Assembly (NCBI GenBank): GCA_914767715.1
Contig: OU612074.1
Span: 5,965,501-6,029,500, forward strand
From: Membranipora membranacea
Lineage: Eukaryota; Bryozoa; Gymnolaemata; Cheilostomatida; Membraniporidae
Reading direction: 5' to 3'
DNA length: 64,000 nt
Shown here: in pieces, positions 63,825 through 64,000 of the stretch
Layout: each line of letters opens with the position of its first letter
Position numbering within the stretch: position 1 is the stretch's first letter
Position numbers and translations under genes: made by a program
The notes under the pieces: generated by a model
Told to the model about the DNA's origin: nothing
Databases searched by the model: none
What the model saw: the letters and a program-made list of their open reading frames with translations, nothing else

Positions 63825-64000
63825 ATAATATATTTCCTTTAACAATTACATGAGGTTTGATATGGACTGATCATCTCCTGTATGATATATATTGACTTTC
63901 ACAGAAGTCTAAGCATTTCTCGCAATAAGTATTATGCATAGAGCATAAGCATAGATTCATTTGATTCATATTACTGTAAGTTATTGACTGGGTTGCCACA

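Larger units (their letters stand above)
55810..64000. repeat. Macrosatellite unit 6 (partial, long, mosaic B with A patch)
   Basis: The window ends at unit position 8191, before the peptide gene. The copy begins type B (GA near 56573), then carries type A at ATCAG near 59685 and keeps the 299-bp segment. It returns to type B from about 60985 onward, except for a five-T run near 63169 that matches type A. A private change is GCCGTTATAAT near 59970. Confidence 0.97.

Noticed and set aside
1-64000. Bacterial, phage, plasmid or CRISPR content
   Set aside because: There are no long ORFs, operons, Shine-Dalgarno patterns or short regularly spaced repeats. The 11-kb periodicity is a tandem array, not a CRISPR.
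1-64000. Array as a pure assembly artefact or concatenated circle
   Set aside because: Units carry private changes and ordered A/B alternation with mosaic patches, which simple duplication by an assembler would not create. Raw reads are still needed to be certain.
1-64000. Autonomous transposon or rDNA/histone-type repeat
   Set aside because: No transposase, reverse transcriptase, long terminal repeats, rRNA or histone coding sequence is visible in any frame.

Overview
This window is eukaryotic DNA, about two-thirds AT, and consists entirely of one tandem array. A unit of about 11.0-11.3 kb repeats head to tail: five full copies and a sixth cut by the window end. With unit starts placed arbitrarily at base 1, the units are 1-11283, 11284-22266, 22267-33548, 33549-44531, 44532-55809 and 55810-64000. 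Copies differ at only about a dozen sites plus one 299-bp presence/absence segment. Splice signals, a TATA box, a poly(A) signal, tRNA-derived SINEs and the lack of long ORFs point to an animal genome, probably an invertebrate. I cannot name the species.

The array has a second level of order. Units 1, 3 and 5 share one set of variants (type A) and units 2, 4 and 6 another (type B), so the real period is a dimer of about 22.27 kb. Units 2 and 4 are short because they lack the 299 bp. Units 5 and 6 carry internal patches of the other type, as expected from gene conversion or unequal exchange.

Layout in unit-1 coordinates: 1-2113, mostly unassigned; 2114-2214, a possible minus-strand exon; 2565-3605, three diverged direct copies of a repeat family; 4256-4272, a G-run of variable length; 4311-4498, a plus-strand tRNA-derived SINE; 4500-4798, the segment missing from short units; 4557-4985, a fourth, inverted copy of the repeat family; 5217-5486, a decayed coding stretch with two in-frame stops; 6025-6139, a possible coding exon; 6198-6581, a segment duplicated at 9395-9777; 7829-8021, a minus-strand copy of the SINE; 8994-9224, a minus-strand cysteine-rich ORF; 9163-9265 and 9770-9872, 103-bp direct repeats; 10304-11234, a compact gene.

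That gene is the best functional candidate. It has a TATA box, a short noncoding exon, a small exon encoding a start methionine and a signal-peptide-like stretch, one or two further small exons, and an AATAAA signal. It predicts a secreted peptide of about 40 residues, present in five complete copies. Including or skipping a 43-nt exon changes the reading frame of the last exon, so two different mature peptides are possible. All gene calls are read from splice signals and composition alone. No homologue was recognised.
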